Below, piece after piece: positions 63,198-64,000 of a stretch of DNA of 64,000 bases; the first letter of the stretch is position 1, and each line of letters begins with the position of its first letter. Below the pieces are notes generated by a model. The model ran no database searches. It was not told where the DNA came from and was given only the letters and a program-made list of their open reading frames with translations. The position numbers and the translations under genes are program-made. This DNA is from Pseudorhodobacter ferrugineus DSM 5888 (GTDB lineage Bacteria; Pseudomonadota; Alphaproteobacteria; Rhodobacterales; Rhodobacteraceae), in NCBI RefSeq assembly GCF_000420745.1, contig NZ_ATVN01000016.1:21258-85257 (forward strand). The letters are read 5' to 3'.

Positions 63198-63715
63198 GCG
63201 TTTTCCAGACGGGTCTGTAAGGACCGGAAATTGTTCACATGCCCACGGAGTCGCGCGCGGTTGTAGATTTTCAGGTCGTCGAACCGGTTTTCTGTAAAGG
63301 CTAGATCGATTCGAGCCAGGAGCGGCGTGATCCCAATGCGCGACATCAGAGCCATTTCGCGACCTGTTACCTCTGCATCAGAATTGAGGGTATTTTGGAT
63401 TGCCGCAATCAGAGCATCTGCCGCCTTTAGGATCGCCTGCTCTTCTTCGGAAAGACCTTCTGTGCGTCGTGCGTGTCCCAAAATTGCGCGCCGGATTTTG
63501 ATGGATCCATAGATACCGGCACCCACGGCACCCACCCCCAGAACTGCGGTGCCGGCAGCAACGCCACCACCGACAAGACCTCCCACCCAATACAGAGTGG
63601 CGGTGGTTTTGGCCGCGCCTGACAATCCTGCAAGGGCGGCCCCTGTGCTGGCTGTCCCGAGAGTGTTGATTGTCACTGAGAACTGACCCGGCATTGTCAC
63701 CGCGATTTGACCCAC
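63194..63715 (-). CDS. Glycine-rich hydrophobic protein, N-terminus replaced by an IS21 end
   Basis: Open frame of 173 aa; the native part begins near 63663 and its first 17 codons come from the IS21 terminus. It has a glycine-rich hydrophobic hairpin (GGLVGGGVAAGTAVLGVGAV) followed by a basic segment and a helical C-terminal part (LSEEEQAILKAADALIAAI). The gene is truncated at its 5' end by the element. Translationally coupled to the PD-(D/E)xK-like gene. Function unknown. Confidence 0.6.
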   Translation of the reverse strand: MGQIAVTMPGQFSVTINTLGTASTGAALAGLSGAAKTTATLYWVGGLVGGGVAAGTAVLGVGAVGAGIYGSIKIRRAILGHARRTEGLSEEEQAILKAADALIAAIQNTLNSDAEVTGREMALMSRIGITPLLARIDLAFTENRFDDLKIYNRARLRGHVNNFRSLQTRLENA

Positions 63716-64000
63716 CCATTAGTTATGTTCTCTATGTCATGATGGCGTCAATGCTGTTGCCTCCTTTCGCTTTTTCTTCGCTGTTTCGGAGCTGGCCTTG
63801 AAGCGGTAGCTGTCATTGCCAGTCTCGAGGATGTGGCAGCGATGGGTAAGACGATCGAGCAGTGCGGTGGTCATCTTGGCATCGCCGAACACGCTGGCCC
63901 ATTCGCTGAAGCTCAGGTTGGTGGTGATGATGACGCTGGTGCGTTCATACAGCTTGCTCAGAAGGTGGAAGAGCAATGCACCGCCAGAGGCACTGAACGG
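63664..64000 (-). mobile_element. IS21-family insertion sequence end (runs off the window)
   Basis: The terminus begins about 63664 (TGTTGATT) with two 21-bp tandem-like units (63669-63689 and 63693-63713; ATTGTCAC...TGACCC), the multiple terminal repeats typical of IS21. The IstB gene follows. The left end of the IS cuts into the glycine-rich gene. The istA side is beyond the window. Confidence 0.8.
63737..64000 (-). CDS. istB: IstB helper ATPase of IS21 (partial)
   Basis: C-terminal 87 residues of the IstB AAA+ helper protein, cut by the window edge: [20 protein letters not shown] (with the edge-side PFSAS before it), [31 protein letters not shown] and the SYRFK ending are IstB signatures. 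The ATP-binding part lies beyond the window. Confidence 0.93.
   Translation of the reverse strand, partial: PFSASGGALLFHLLSKLYERTSVIITTNLSFSEWASVFGDAKMTTALLDRLTHRCHILETGNDSYRFKASSETAKKKRKEATALTPS

Overview
The window looks like a chromosomal segment of a marine-type alphaproteobacterium of the family Rhodobacteraceae (roseobacter/Rhodobacter relatives). This is inferred from the G+C-rich coding style, the rpmH-rnpA-yidD-yidC block, a plant-type glutamate-cysteine ligase (gshA), a DUF6455 protein, an NDUFS4-like complex I subunit and an H-NOX-like/diguanylate cyclase pair. No species can be named from the sequence alone.

About 1-51.5 kb is mostly core chromosome. Region by region: an SDR gene; the minus-strand cluster rpmH-rnpA-yidD-(GGDEF/EAL)-yidC-MOSC-engB; a TVP38-flavoprotein pair and an orphan histidine kinase; tRNA-Arg(ACG) followed by a decayed tyrosine integrase (old island scar, 10.9-12.3 kb); gabD and an alpha/beta hydrolase; an RND efflux pump with adaptor; UDG-lysE-moaB; the pyrimidine/lipid cluster pyrB-small membrane protein-PH-domain protein-pyrC-like-plsY, in which the dihydroorotase homologue has lost its metal ligands; envelope and housekeeping genes (IMPACT, DUF2254, M48 lipoprotein, rsmC-like, clpS, D-Ala-D-Ala carboxypeptidase with SPOR domain, yqgE, OmpA-family, ubiA, rsmE, gshA, CDGSH protein); a ParDE toxin-antitoxin pair with a palindromic operator candidate; rimO; the H-NOX-like + diguanylate cyclase operon; cspA, glsB, uvrB, an NDUFS4-like gene and a GNAT gene.

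From tRNA-Arg(TCT) at 51.47 kb to the right edge the character changes: mobile genes, truncated genes, insertion sequences and visibly A+T-richer genes. It reads as a defence/mobility island. It holds a lone TniQ transposition protein, a tiny leader ORF overlapping a Lon-like AAA+ ATPase that lacks a protease domain, a metallophosphoesterase and a McrB-like restriction gene that converge head-on and are both cut at a deletion junction near 56.24 kb, a 159-aa unknown protein, a 710-aa CHAT (caspase-like) protease with a large novel N-terminal region, an IS110 element with a structured 5' non-coding segment (candidate bridge RNA), two direct repeats of about 150 bp flanking the CHAT+IS110 block, and a two-gene unit (glycine-rich hydrophobic protein + PD-(D/E)xK-like nuclease) whose upstream gene is cut by an IS21 element that runs off the window.

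The best candidates for undescribed biology are the CHAT protease unit, the nuclease/hydrophobic-protein pair, the leader-peptide/Lon-AAA unit, and the apparently haem-less H-NOX protein coupled to a diguanylate cyclase. All functions are sequence-reading inferences; no database search was run.
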